A stretch of 64,000 nucleotides of DNA from Augochlora pura. Taxonomy: Eukaryota; Arthropoda; Insecta; Hymenoptera; Halictidae. This document shows positions 12,808 to 24,690 of this stretch, piece after piece. Both the position numbers and the translations under genes were made by a program. Under the pieces are notes generated by a model. The model saw only the letters and a list, made by a program, of their open reading frames with translations. It was not told the DNA's origin and made no database searches. Location: NCBI RefSeq assembly GCF_028453695.1, contig NC_135778.1:37871214-37935213 (forward strand), in the 5' to 3' direction. Within the stretch, counting starts at the first letter, position 1, and each line of letters opens with the position of its first letter.

Positions 12808-13050
12808 AACCCCTTCCCGTACTTTAGCGAGTCAGACTCGCGATGAAGATTTTTGCCCAAACATGAATATCGCGAGTCAGACTCGCGCACAGTTACTTGG
12901 GCCGAACATAAACATCGCGAGTCAGACTCGCGAACAGATACTTGGGCCAAACATAAACATCGCGAGTCTGTGTTGCGAACACATACTTGGGCCAAACGTA
13001 AACATAACAAGCCGAGCTCGCGGACTGATTTTTTGCCCGTTACGCTCGCG
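12808..13050 (+). mobile_element. Family C right-end relative carrying an amplified palindrome
   Basis: TTAACCCCTTCCCGTACTTT followed by AGCGAGTCAGACTCGCG aligns with the inverted right end of the 8730 element (TTAACCCTTTACTGTGCTTT, GACGTGTCCGACTCGTAG). The GAGTC-x-GACTC part is the core of the five-unit array at 12826-13050, so the array seems to have grown from the element's subterminal sequence. Confidence 0.5.
12826..13050 (+). repeat. 45-bp tandem array built on a 15-bp palindrome
   Basis: Units start at 12826, 12871, 12916, 12961 and 13006 with exact 45-bp spacing. Each begins with GCGAGTCAGACTCGC, a perfect odd palindrome around one central base; the fourth and fifth units have a decayed palindrome. 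The spacer carries TTGGGCC(A/G)AACATAAACAT. Because 45 is a multiple of three, both strands stay open (for example units like HRESDSRTDTWAKHK on plus). I see no start context or homology to support translation. Confidence 0.85.
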
Positions 13051-13736
13051 ACTGAATGATAGTTCCTCTCAGTACCTCAGAACGGTTAGTCACGATTCTT
13101 GTCGTTGCTGTTACGAAGCAGTTCAATTATTAAAATTTAAGACAGAAAAAATTTAAGTTAGAACTTACAAGCTGCAATAATTTTTTTGTTTTTTTCAATG
13201 ACCTTGTGTAATAGTAACACAGTAGTAAGGATCGCCTGTATCCAAACGCAAAGTATCGAAACAACGAGTGACACTCTCTTCGAGTTCGTTTCAAAGTTTC
13301 GAGTGGCATAGCGTAGCCGTGTGGACTCGGACGAGTTTTTCGGTGGAAGGCGTGTGAAGGGACCTTAAAAGAAAATGGTTCGTTTCCTGTTGGCCAAGTC
13401 TGCGTGCATAATTCAAGGGTGGACCGGTATATCGATTGAGTCGCCTCTTTCCACTTGTACCGCTTTCCTTTCCCGCTTTCCTGGGACGGCAAAGAAAATC
13501 GACCGAAAAGCAGAGAAAGAAAGAGAGAGGGAGAGGGAGGAGAGTGGCAACGGTTGAAAGATTCACAAGCCTCCTGTACGAGCAACCGAGTTTGTCAAGT
13601 ATTCTCGACGACGGTCGAAAATTAGCGTAACATCTGCGCAAAAAAGCGGAAACTCGTTCCTCGAGAGTTTCTTTTCGCAGGAACTCTTTGCGATGTTCGT
13701 GGACAAGCAACACTTTATATCTCTTCTTAACAGTTG

Positions 13737-13840
13737 TTAATCCTTTGCACTCGAATGGTGACTCTCGGGCATCGTTAAAATTATTCTATTACTTTGCAAA
13801 TAATTTTTATAACAATAAAGTTTAGATTCGAAAAATTAAG
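13737..13840 (+). mobile_element. Family A MITE, left half only
   Basis: It begins TTAATCCTTTGCACTCGAAT and follows the family to CAATAAAGTTTAGATTCG, then changes into the 38-bp tandem array at 13841. The array may have grown inside the element; no right end is seen. Confidence 0.78.
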
Positions 13841-13985
13841 GGTAAAATATAAAATATAACATAATCATAAAAATTAAAGGTAAAATGTAAAATATAACAT
13901 AATCATAAAAATTAAAGCTAAAATATAAAATATAACATAATCATAAAAATTAAAGGTAAAATGTAAAATAAATATAATCATACCC
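13841..13985 (+). repeat. 38-bp tandem array
   Basis: Four units at 13841, 13879, 13917 and 13955 of GGTAAAATGTAAAATATAAC + ATAATCATAAAAATTAAA, attached to the end of a truncated family A element. Confidence 0.88.
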
Positions 13986-15464
13986 TTTAAAATTTTTCCT
14001 TGTTGAACTGTGACTCTAAACGACTACAAACATTATTATTATTAATATTACAGTCCCTGCTCGTCTACGCATAGTTCGTTCCAGCTCGCAACCACAAAGA
14101 TATCCAGGTATATTTATTTAATCGCTATCTTTCCCAAAAAAAGACCAACGCTAGGGTCGGGAGCGAAACGATAAGGCCGATAACTCATATTTTCACTTAC
14201 GCCCGCAGGTTTCCCCCCTTTCGAAGGGCGATCTTTTCCCTTTTCTTCCGTGCCGTTTGCAGAGAAGAAAGACGGGGGTTGTTCCTTGGAATTTTCGCGC
14301 ACGCGAGCGATTTCACGCGGCGCGACGCGTGTCACCGCGCTATAAAGGTCTTCCGTTTGATCGGAGAGACCGGGTTGTGGAAATCGCCTGATCGAAAGAG
14401 AAGAAGGAAAATTGCTGGGCCATGGAGCGGCGGAGAGAAGGGTATCGAAAGGTTGCTAGGTGAAAGAAAAAGTAGATGAGATCGACCCTTTTGGATTAGA
14501 TCGACCGGGGCCGTTCCGCTAATCGCGTCTCGAACTTTCCGAGAAACTGACTGTGGGATCGACCGGAGTGGTATCATCCCAATTAGGTCTCCCACAGGGC
14601 TCACGGACTATAGTGAAGAGCTATCCGGGCCTGGGATACTATGATTGGCCAGACGAGTTTTATAAAACAGTGCGTTTCGTGCTTTGTGATTAAGTATTAA
14701 GTAATTATTTGCGAAAGAGGCTATGAAAAGTTACTCTTGTTACTATTTTGTTTTATTTTCTTTTTCTTCCGTGCAACACTTGACGAAGTGTTTTCTCAAA
14801 AATACGCCTTCTTTTCGCTTGATTTTTCTCTTCCTTCTTTTTATATTTATATATATTAAAAATATTATTATCGGCTTTTCTCCTCGATCGGTAGCCATGG
14901 TAACCCTTAATTTGACATCTATTATTGAGATAAATGTATTAAATTGTACCACAAGCTTCGATATTATTATATAAATTTTTAAATATTAAATACCTTTCGC
15001 GATTAATAAGATAAATAAAATCAAAATTTATGACCGGTCGATAAAGTGTTAACCTTTACTCCGATCGTCACTTTTATAAAATAACACATAAAGCGGTCGC
15101 CTTGGACGTAGTATCGAAGATGCGTGGACACGGATCGTTAATTGCCAGTCGCGCGTTTTTCACGTGCCGCGCGTGTACTTTAATGCTCGACCAAAACCGC
15201 GATCAACGTTTTTTCCGCGCGCCTTGCATACACAGCCCGCAAGCGATCCGTTTCCGCGACGACTACGAGCAGCGGACACGAGAGACCGGGGGTCGTTAAC
15301 AGTCCGCGGATCGGATACTTTGTGTCGGTTAATTGGCGCTATTCGATCGGCAAATATCAATAAACACGCCGGTGCGCGCGCCGGCTATTAGAAGCCGGGG
15401 AAAACCAGCCGGACGGCGTCGCGAACGAGTAAATAGAAGTAATCAGAGGAAACGTCGACTTTTG

Positions 15465-15565
15465 AAAAAAGATATACGATTTAATATACTCACATAAAAA
15501 TCCGACAGAAAATAGATATACAGTTTTATATATTTACTTAAACAGCCGACATTTCATAGTAAATT
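15465..15565 (+). repeat. Family F dispersed repeat
   Basis: It shares AAAAAAGATATAC, CTCACATAAAAATCCGACA and, in a second partial unit, GATATACAGTTTTATATATT, ACTTAAACAGCCGACATTTC with the copy at 1-115, so about 50 bp appear duplicated here. Confidence 0.6.
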
Positions 15566-15933
15566 TGCATGTTCATCGATCATCCGCCGGCGACAGAGTC
15601 AATGTACAATGTATTAGTATCAACGTTCGAGCGATTCCTGACGAACTCTGCTCTCGGCCCTGGGCCCCGGGCGCGTAACGAAGCGGGAAGATTAATGGAC
15701 CGTTCCCTCGCCGGATAAATGACAAAAGAGCGTCGTCGTGTCGAATATTAGCGAGATCCTCGGAGGCGACAGCAGCGAATTATCGGTCGCTGATCGGCGC
15801 GCGGTGGGACAAAAGGTAGCCGAAACCGGCGAGAACACTTGACATAACCTAACAACTGTATTTGTAATGAACAGTTAATTCACGTACCAGTAGATTATTT
15901 TGAAAGCGGCCATTTGTAATTTAATTGAGATAT

Positions 15934-16168
15934 TTAATCCTTTGCATTCGAGTGGTGACTATGAGGCACCGCCAAAATTGTTACAGCATGTTTCAAAATA
16001 ATTTTTATATTATTAAAAGATTTTTAAAATTATTGGAAGTATAATTGCTGTTGCATGAGTTACGAGATTCGATTTCATAGGCGTAAAATATATTTTGTTA
16101 TATAAAATTAAAATGCTATATGTGAGAAGAGTTATTTTAGAATTATAGTTAAAATGGCTTCCAGTAAT
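15934..16168 (+). mobile_element. Family A MITE, near full length, right tip lost
   Basis: It starts TTAATCCTTTGCATTCGAG and keeps the family order (GGCACCGCCAAAATTG, ATAATTTTTATAT, TTGCATGAGTTACGAGA), ending at GTTAAAATGGCTTCCAGTAA. The last tip and right TTAA are missing. Confidence 0.8.
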
Positions 16169-16848
16169 ATTATTAATATTGTCGAGTTAATATTGTTAAC
16201 ATTGTCGAGATAAAATATTGTTCTATAATTCTCTTTCTTTTTCGATAATCTAAACATTTTGAAACTTGGAAATATGATTTTATTTCCACTGAAATTACAA
16301 TTTAAATAGCCAATGGTATACTAATCAAACAGAGTTATACTAATCAAACAATCTGGTACTATTAATTAACTAATAGCACCAGAATATTCCCTATCATATG
16401 CAATTTGAATCTACTCCGAAGCATTTTTTGTCACGAGCAGCAATAATCTCATAAATCAAGACAATAATACCATAGTAAACCACCCTGTATATTTTGTTCG
16501 ACGATGTTATCAATTTTCAATACAAATTGATTGGAGTCAATGCTACGGTTTCCCGGCTATTCTCTTTCGAAACTTCGAAATCCGTCACATCGACAGCCGC
16601 CGTAAACCTAGTGTTAACGGAGTTAGGTCCCGAGGACCCCCGGATCCGACGCCATAAATTCCATCTCCCCCTTGTTGGCGTCCAAGCTACCTGACCCTGG
16701 TTTTGTCACCGACGAGGGGAACCCCGGGATTTCGGGCCAGATTCCAAACCCGGTGCACATCGAATTCGAATAAATTCGACTCGACCATCGAGTACCAAAA
16801 ACGTCCTTAACACACATTCGTTGGGTAATTTGTTCCACCGTCATTCAC

Positions 16849-16915
16849 AAAATGTCGGCGACTTTTGACGCCACCTATAGAAATGACATAGTTTGTATAA
16901 AAACAATGTAACCTA
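16849..16915 (+). repeat. Diverged relative of the 24391 duplication
   Basis: CAAAATGTCGGCGACTTTTG + ACGCCACCTATAGAAATGAC aligns with the CCAAAATGGCCGCCACCTAT part of the 24551 unit with a short insertion. Confidence 0.45.
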
Positions 16916-17710
16916 AAAACAACGTAAGGTAAAAATAATTTCTTCTCTTTGCTCCCTGTTAAGGTTATGTCTGCTTTAAGTTGAAGAAGAATTAAATGCA
17001 CGAAAAGGTTGAAATTAATTACTGAAAACACAAAGCTATTATTCGCCTTTTTATCAGATGAATTTAATTATTTTAGAATCTATAATTTGATAAATAATCA
17101 ATGTTTATTGTAAATTGTAATTCGGTGTATTAAGCTGTTTAATATGTAATATAATGTATAATATAATATTATGTTTCATATATAATATAACGTATAATAT
17201 GATGTTTAATTTTAATATACAATATAATATGTATAATATAATCCTTGATACATAATATAACTATTTAATCCGGCGCATTAAAATTGCATGCAATCTCAGA
17301 CGCCTCGGGCCATTTCGACCCAGTTCATCAAAGGCTTCTATCTCTCGACCGTCCAGCTTAACCTGTCACTTAACGATGATATATCTGATAATTCAATAAG
17401 AAAAGATGCGAGCGAACCCAAGCATTTCCATTTATAAAATCTTCGGGAACGTCTCCTAGAACATCGTGCTATACTAAATTGGCGGAACGGGAGCAGCTGT
17501 CAGGTATTTACAAGTTGCATTTCGATCGTAATTGCCGCATAATGATCGAGATAACACGCGTTTCAGTGCCGTCAGTATGACCGAACTTTTTACCAGAATT
17601 AGGTAAAAAAATTAATCGACGACTAAACGATTGACTTAATACTGTTAATTATTAATTAACGATTACACAATCAGTGCTTTCATAATTACTGGATACCACG
17701 TCGATTTTAA

Positions 17711-17753
17711 TTAAAGCACAGAGTATACTCGTCGATCACAGTTAACTGGTTAA
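17711..17753 (-). mobile_element. Family D remnant
   Basis: The plus strand reads GAGTATACTCGTCGATCACA then GTTAACTGGTTAA, the inverted left end of the family D element at 21693. The other half is absent. Confidence 0.6.
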
Positions 17754-18504
17754 TATAACCTAGACATAACCTAGAATAATGAAAATAATTTTCAATTCAG
17801 CTAGAAAAAGGTGTTACACTATTTCAAATGTTTATTTACATACATTCATCCGCGATTGCGAGTCGAAGACGTCAAGCCGCCGACGCATCCGTTAGCAAGA
17901 TCGCGGAAGAATCGTTCACCGGGAAAAGATAAAAGGGAACCCCACACTCCAGGACAAAACCCCGGGAATAAAAGGGGAATAAAAGAAGATCTCTTGTTAG
18001 ACCAGCAAAAGAAGCGCGGGGAAGAAAATCTCGCGGGCGTGCAGGGCGAAATCTATTATCGGCGGAATTAGCGGTGCCCGGGGGCCCACGTATTTCGGCG
18101 ACACACCCTTTGTCTATGGGCTAACGATACCGGGGGATCGCCGGGGATATAAGGGTTGCCGGCGTACGCGGCGCCGCGCGTTGTAGCTCCCCCTCGCCAA
18201 ACATCAGACTCGCGTTAGTCGTCAGAAATCAGAGGGGGATATCCGGTGGCAGCCGGAGAAACCAACCCCGGGGGGAATCCCCGCGGTGCTCTTCGGTGCT
18301 CCTCCTGTATCGAGTTTCCTCGATAATTCGATCGCCGTTCCGTTCCGCGTCCGACCCGGCCGCCGCGCGACGCTCGCTTCGATCGACCGGCTACGTTTCT
18401 TCCCGCGGGAGGAAACCTCGAGAATGGACCAGACGAGGTTCCTGGCGCCGTTTCGCGATTTTCTATTCCACTATACGCCCGATGAAAGATTACTCTTTAT
18501 TCTT

Positions 18505-18860
18505 CGCAAGCATCGCTTTTATATAGTTGTTAGGTTATGTCAGGTTATATGTTCTATGTATCGCTTTTATATAGTTGTTAGGTTATGTCAGGTTATATGT
18601 TCTATGTATCGCTTTTATATATTTGTTAGGTTATGTTAGGTTAAGTTCTATATATCGCTTTTATATATTTGTTAGGTTATGTCAGGTGAAGTTATATGTA
18701 TCGCTTTGATATATTTGTTAGGTTATGTCAGGTTATGTTCTATATATCGCTTTGATATATTTGTTAGATTATGTCGGGTTATGTTCTATATATCGCTTTT
18801 ATATATTTGTTAGGATATGTCAGATAAGTTCTATATATCGTCTTTATATATTTGTCATCT
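18505..18860 (+). repeat. 48-bp tandem array containing the AGGTTATGTC motif
   Basis: About seven units of TATCGCTTTTATATAGTTGT + TAGGTTATGTCAGGTTATAT + GTTCTATG, drifting along the array. The core is the same AGGTTATGTCAGGTTAT motif found singly elsewhere in the window. Confidence 0.88.
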
Positions 18861-19109
18861 TGCCAAGCGTTTCTCAACAATTCTTGAAATAAAACCATGA
18901 TAACGACGTTTTAAAAATCAGTTTTGATTAGTCAAATTTTATTTGTAATATCCGATATCATTAATTTGCTGAGCTATTAGCACTAAATAATTCTAAGCTA
19001 TTTTCACTCGACTCTTCACTCTCGTCATCAAAATTTGCTATACTATCTGTAATTATTAATAGTTGTATATAACAATAAAACAAATTCATTACGATCCGTT
19101 CTTGTAGCT

Positions 19110-19297
19110 TCCATTGCTATTGTGACCAGCTATAGTATAGTACTTAGTATAATTTATGCATGTGAAATCGAGTCTTGTGACTCGTAAAGCTGTTACACTT
19201 TTAACAGAAGGGTCATTAATAATGTCAAGATTATTTTGTTAATTATATAACAATTTTCATTGGCGCTTCAGAGACGCCACTCGAGTGCAAAGGGTTA
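19110..19297 (-). mobile_element. Family A MITE, inverted copy
   Basis: The plus strand ends GACGCCACTCGAGTGCAAAG then GGTTAA at 19294-19297, the inverted left end of the family. Interior blocks such as TTGTGACTCGTAAAGCTGTT and ATGCATGTGAAATCGAG match family A in reverse. The far end is diverged; the start is approximate. Confidence 0.75.
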
Positions 19298-20094
19298 ATA
19301 TTTATAGAAAGATTACCATAACAGCAGCACCCTAAAACATACTAATGACCAAAAAATCACTATGCAGAATTAGAAGAAAATAACGCAAGTGCAATGTACC
19401 GCGTTAAGTACAACCGATATATACATTAAATTCACAAGGAAGCCAGACAACATAGCTTTCGCTTTCCGAGTCGCTTTTACAAAGCACAGTCTGTTCGAAA
19501 GACAGAGTATACGCAGCCGTATATTCCATTTCGTTCACCTGCACGGTGTGCCCGACGTTTAATAAGAACGTTTCAAATATTTGGGCGGCGGCGTGCGTTT
19601 TATGCGAGCGTGTAATTTCAACGGTGACATCGAAAAGCACGAAGAATTCATTTCGGCGGACACGGTTTTGCGAGAGTGAGAGCGAGAGAGGTAACTCGCA
19701 ATTATCGTCGACGAACATAAGGTAGATGTATACGGGGACGCCACGCGATTCGTCTGTGGTCCTCTGCTGTCCCGGCGAATCTGACAACTGGTTAATTTCC
19801 GGCGCATGTCAGCGCCAGGTGCTGCCGCCGTTTCATGCACGAATCGCACAAAGATGTCAGATGTTGCGAATACCGGTGCCCGCCGAACGGTGAACATAGC
19901 TCTACACTCGAATATCGCGCAACAATAGCGGCGCTAGTACACGCGCGGACGGCTCGAATTAAATACGGTAGATCGTGCGTGAACCGTAGACACGATTGTC
20001 CTTTACAAACTGATGGAAATTATGAATCGATCGACCGGTAAATTGTCGTAAATGATAGTTTGTAATTGACTTGGTATTTTTTTAGTAACAAAGG

Positions 20095-20262
20095 TGGTCG
20101 GTGCTGTACTTCCATTAAATTGCTGTGTACGAAATGATGGATTTTTAAGTGTACATTTAAAACTGCTTATCTTTTTTCAAAAGCTGTTTATTTAAGTAAA
20201 GTATGCTACTTTAATGCAATTTTTCTATGCAATTGTCAAATTTTCTGTGTAGAAACTAGGTT
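20095..20262 (-). repeat. Family F dispersed repeat, inverted
   Basis: In reverse complement it reads AATAAACAGCTTTTGAAAAA, AGATAAGCAGTTTTAAATGT, ACACTTAAAAATCC then ATCATTTCGTACAC, colinear with copies at 1 and 34045. Confidence 0.65.
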
Positions 20263-21388
20263 ATGTCAAAAACAAAAGCTTAACGAAGATATTAAGACAA
20301 ATAAAGAAACTAGTATTACAATCTCTGCTTGCCTGCAGTTTTCGATTTTTAATAGAATAATTTAATAATTAAATTGAATTTAATAATTATCGTTACAGTC
20401 CGACATAAAGAATGTTTTCAAAAAACTTTATCATTCTCACAAATAGCAAAATTAACAGCAGTCGTCATACTATACCCTCCAATAAATTGGAATAATTTAG
20501 TCCGATTTTAAAAGAGTTATACCGTTCACAAATGCGTCAATACATTTTCCACACGCAATACACATGCACCGGAGATTTTGCGATGAGAAATTCTTGAGGC
20601 AATATTTTACATGTGAAAAAGTCTCGAGGACGGTTTTTTCCGCAGGTATAGGGGAGGAGACGTTAATTAAAAACCGAGATGGCGCGGCGTAGAACCATCG
20701 TAAATACGATCTCCCCCCAGGGGGGGAGGAGAGTATCGGGAAACCACGAACGTACACGGGCGGGTGTCTCGATGGCGTCTAAGGTCTTCTTTACTAAGCA
20801 TCTAAAACTGTCAGCCGCAGACCCTTATGGCTCTCCCATAAATTCCATGGGGACGATCCCCCCCGAGCCGAAGATTCCCGCAAGATGAATACTCGTAGGC
20901 GTGGTTACGCGCGCAAATAGATATAGCCGGCCGCGCAGGAAGCGGCGGCCGTGTGTTTCGTAGGGCCGAGCGCGAAACGGACTAAGCGACGCGGCTTGAT
21001 GGAGCGCGGGGCATTAAGCGGGTGAATCTGCCTACGAGCGAATTACGGGGGATTAACATTACTCAGAGACCGTAACACCGGTGAATGCGCCGGGTTACCT
21101 CGGTTTGCCCGCCGCCGCCGCAGCGAACGCCGCGATGAACTCTACGACGGCTGAATGAAGTCTGCGCGACCGGGAACGCTTTAAATCCACTTGCCCCGGC
21201 TGCGTCTGATGATCCCCGGAACCTCGGGCTCTTTTCACGGGAGGCCCTTGCCCCCGCGCAAATGCGCGAAACAGTTCCGAAACTTGGTCGTTTAGTCGGT
21301 GAAAAGCTGCTCCCCACCTGCCGCACGTATCTCGTGGCAATAATCATTTATTTTATCCATTGAACATCATACCCATCTGGTTAGATGA

Positions 21389-21430
21389 TTAACCCTTTGC
21401 ACTCGAGTGGTGACTCTGTGCCACCATTAA
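21389..21430 (+). mobile_element. Family A MITE remnant, interrupted by family B
   Basis: TTAACCCTTTGCACTCGAG and TGGTGACTCTGTGCCACCA are followed immediately by the TTAA of a different element, so only 42 bp of family A remain on this side. Confidence 0.72.
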
Positions 21431-21696
21431 CCCTTTGGCTACGGCAGACTTAATAATATAATTAGAAATATTCAAAATATTGAATTCTGTTACATTATAC
21501 CAATGTTACTTGAAGTGAACAATAATATTAAACTTTTTTACAATATATAGAGCATAAATATTACACAATATATAATTAATCAAATTTAATAATAAACGGG
21601 GACGAAATTTGATCTTGACGCCTATTGGCGCCTACAGTACCGGGAAGCCAATGCGTGTCGGACGCCAATAGGCGCCAACAGTAGTCAAAGGGTTAA
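21427..21696 (+). mobile_element. Family B TTAA element (270 bp)
   Basis: It is bounded by TTAA, with left end CCCTTTGGCTACGGCAGAC and right end GCCAACAGTAGTCAAAGGG, giving an imperfect inverted repeat. A direct repeat of GACGCCTATTGGCGCC / GACGCCAATAGGCGCC near the right end is itself nearly palindromic. There is no ORF. It is piggyBac-like by its ends and differs from family A internally. Confidence 0.7.
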
Positions 21697-21796
21697 CCGG
21701 TTAACTGTGATCGACGAATATACTCGTCGTGGCTCGATTCCGGCGACACGAAACTGCGCGCACTTTTAAACGAGGCCGCCACAGTTAACTGGTTAA
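21693..21796 (+). mobile_element. Family D TTAA element (104 bp)
   Basis: It starts TTAACCGGTTAACTGTG and ends CACAGTTAACTGGTTAA, a nearly perfect 17-bp inverted repeat that itself contains GTTAAC. It shares its left TTAA with family B. A remnant with the same end and the adjacent GATCGACGAGTATACTC block is at 17711-17753. Confidence 0.7.
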
Positions 21797-22496
21797 TAAA
21801 GGATTCGACGCACGAATCCGCCGAACCGAACACAGTCAGCAGGTATCCGATAAGTCACCTGCACCACACGCGGGCTACGCGTCCGAAACGCGTAAGCCAG
21901 CGCGCACCCGACACCCCTCGCCGTCACCTGGCCCCTCGGCGTATATGATTAACGGAACGCGCCCCGGCAATTATCAAGATCGAACACACGATCGTTATCG
22001 ATCCGTAAGCGAGAACCCCGAAGGACACGTCCGCGGAAAGGGAAAGGGTTATCCGGGAGCGAAACGGCACAGCAGCCGGAGGGAACACTGTCCCCCCTAC
22101 CCTACCCCCACCCTACCCCCACTCCCCCTCCCTCCTCTCTCCACCGTCCGCGTGTGTCCAATTTATGGTCTACATCGATTACGATACCCTCAACGACGGT
22201 GGCCGACACGGATGATTATCTTAATGATTATGTAGACAACCCGCGTCCCCGACGAGAGACGCCTGAATTAACGAGAGACGTCGAGGAGGGAGGGAGGGGA
22301 GGGAGGAAAAAAAGGGTTCGCGATAATAAATTGGAATCCGGACGAGTCTAGTCGCTGCCGGCCAGGCCGTCGACCATCGTCGGCTCGAATGCTTCGTGAA
22401 CTTTGGGGGGGAGAGAGTGTCGGAAGGAATATTTGCTGACGAGAACGGCGGGGATGATGCTTTCTGAATGCTGCGCGACCATGATTCAACCCTCCG

Positions 22497-23065
22497 GCGT
22501 GTGGAAAGTCGGGTGCGACGCGAATCTGATAGCGGGAGAATAGTGGAAAATTTTTTCGGGGGAAAGAGGAGCGAGATGAGGGAATTTTAATCTTGTTTGA
22601 GGTTGAAGAAAATGTCTGAAATTGATGAAAATGTCTGAAATTGAATTTTATCTTACTTGACATTATTTATCTTTAATAATATACGAACACAGTGGTAAAT
22701 AATAATATATTCGAATCATACTGTTCGGGGAAAAGAGAAGCGAAATAAAGGAATTTTAAAATTGTCTGAAACTATTTAAAATGTCTGAAACTGAATCTTA
22801 TCTTACTTGACATTATTTATCTTTAATAATATACGAACACAGTGGTAAATAAGGTAATAACATTACTTCGTCCTATAGCATATTTAGATCGAAGTATAAA
22901 GCACCATAACCTTAAAATGCACCCGTTCCAAGCTTTAACTCTCTGATGTAGAAAGTCGTATGCGACGCTAGCAAATTTGATAGTGGAAAAATAGTGGCAA
23001 ATCTTTGGGAAAAAGAGAAGTGAAATGTCGAAATTTTATACAATAAAGTGCACATTATTTATATG
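22497..23065 (+). repeat. Three-unit local duplication
   Basis: Unit 1 (22497-22722) and unit 2 (22723-22858) share AAAATGTCTGAAA, TATCTTACTTGACATTATTT and ATACGAACACAGTGGTAAAT; unit 3 (22940-23065) shares the head of unit 1 (GAAAGTCG...GCGACG, ATAGTGG). Units 1 and 2 are more alike than unit 3. Confidence 0.75.
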
Positions 23066-23149
23066 GAATTGACTTTTATGACTGGAACCAACAATTTTAC
23101 TTTAACTAATTATTTTAAAAATAAATGTCGTCAACGTAAAAATTACATT

Positions 23150-23195
23150 GGAACGTGACAAAACAATTTCAGCGGTGCCTCATACAAAGGGTTAA
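23150..23195 (-). mobile_element. Family A left-end remnant, inverted
   Basis: The plus strand CAGCGGTGCCTCATACAAAG then GGTTAA is a decayed inverted family A left end that lacks the CACTCGAG core. Short, so moderate confidence. Confidence 0.45.
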
Positions 23196-24390
23196 TACTA
23201 AGCCAACAATACTTTCCATTTTTTCCCACGAATACACGAAACTCATCAAAACACTGTTATTCAACCACAAAGTTATTGCGCTCTAACTAAAGTCAGTCCG
23301 CGGACGGTCGAAACCAGACCGGACGAGAAAAACACGCCGAAATAAATATATCTGAAACCGAGCAAGAGAGAAACAAGCTGTACAGTATGAGTTATTGATC
23401 GGCGTCGAATCGAGATTCACGATGTACCTGTTTCGAAGATCCACCCCGAGCGCCGTATTTCCTCCGTCGTCTTTTCATAGTAATCACGAGTGGATATTAA
23501 AACATAGTATCGCCGTCGTGTGCACGTGTATCGAGGCGGTGACCGTAATTCAAGTAGGAGATGCTCGTTAACTAGGCGCGAGCGTAATCGCGCGATTCCA
23601 GTTTCCAATTTTTCGAGCGGAGCAATTACGGCTGGCGGACGATGAACCCGGCCGGATAGCGTTGCTGCACAGTGGATTATTCATCCCCGAATTTTTATAT
23701 AGATTTTTATAGCCGAGAAAGTATGTTTTGGCTGAAAATATACATTAAATACGCGGTTGAACTGTGTAAAACTGCATTTTCTGTACTTTCGGGATTAATA
23801 TATAATTATATACAATAATATATAGTCAATTAAAAAATATTAGTTAATTGTGTCAAGTCTGACAATGTTTCTGCTAATTTGTTAATGTGTAATTTGATTG
23901 TGTAAGTTTCTTTTAGAAGAATTTAATTAATATATATTTGAGGGCTGTAAATGAATTTGCAACATTTTCATAATTCGTCGATTGTATAAGTTATTTAATT
24001 ATAATTATGAATAAGCATCGCTTAAAATATATTTTGTATTAATATTATAAATAATAAGACGTATTATTTATTTTGGTAAGAAGTATGTTTTCTAATGAAC
24101 ATGATGCACAGGTGATGTATAAGGTAAAACTGCTATATTTTTCGTAAGTAATAAGTCCTGCATCAATATAAAAGGCGCCAAGGTGATTCTTTCAAATTTT
24201 GACGATCTTCCTCGACAGATGGTAAATCTAACCTCTTAAATTCTGTTTACACCGTCGACAGTTTACCTAAATCAGTGCACGGCGCACTTTAACAAAGCCT
24301 CATCCAACATACTTTCCTGATGAAACGAAATTCTCTTTTTCATTTTTGGTAAAATAAATCAATTATTTGTTCCACATTCTTTTATAACAG

Positions 24391-24690
24391 CATAATAATC
24401 TCTGGTCGCGCATCAGAAATTCTTTTTCCAAAATGGCCGCCACCTTTGTCTATGGAAATTGGACTCGCGCCACTTTCATCGAACTTTGATCGTCGTCGAT
24501 TTTAAATTGAAGAGTTATAGATGAAAAGTTTACACTAAATTAAATACATAAATAATAATCGCGTGCTGGGTACGAGAAATTCTATTTCCAAAATGGCCGC
24601 CACCTATGTCTACGAAAAGGTTATGTGTACAAAGGCTGGAACTAGCGCCACTTTCGTCGATTTTTATTTAAATTAAATACAACAGTTACG
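24391..24690 (+). repeat. 160-bp tandem duplication with AAAATGGCCGCC
   Basis: Units at 24391 and 24551 share AATAATC, GAAATTCT, TTTCCAAAATGGCCGCCACC and GCGCCACTTTC. A diverged relative is at 16849-16915. AAAATGGCCGCC contains the GCCAT core recognised by YY1/Pleiohomeotic-type factors; use here is unknown. Confidence 0.8.

Noticed and set aside
14197..14335. Minus-strand frame ending in GGC|GTAAGTG
   Set aside because: It opens at GTG rather than ATG, lacks a clear acceptor, and its phase 0 end does not fit the phase needed after exon 2.
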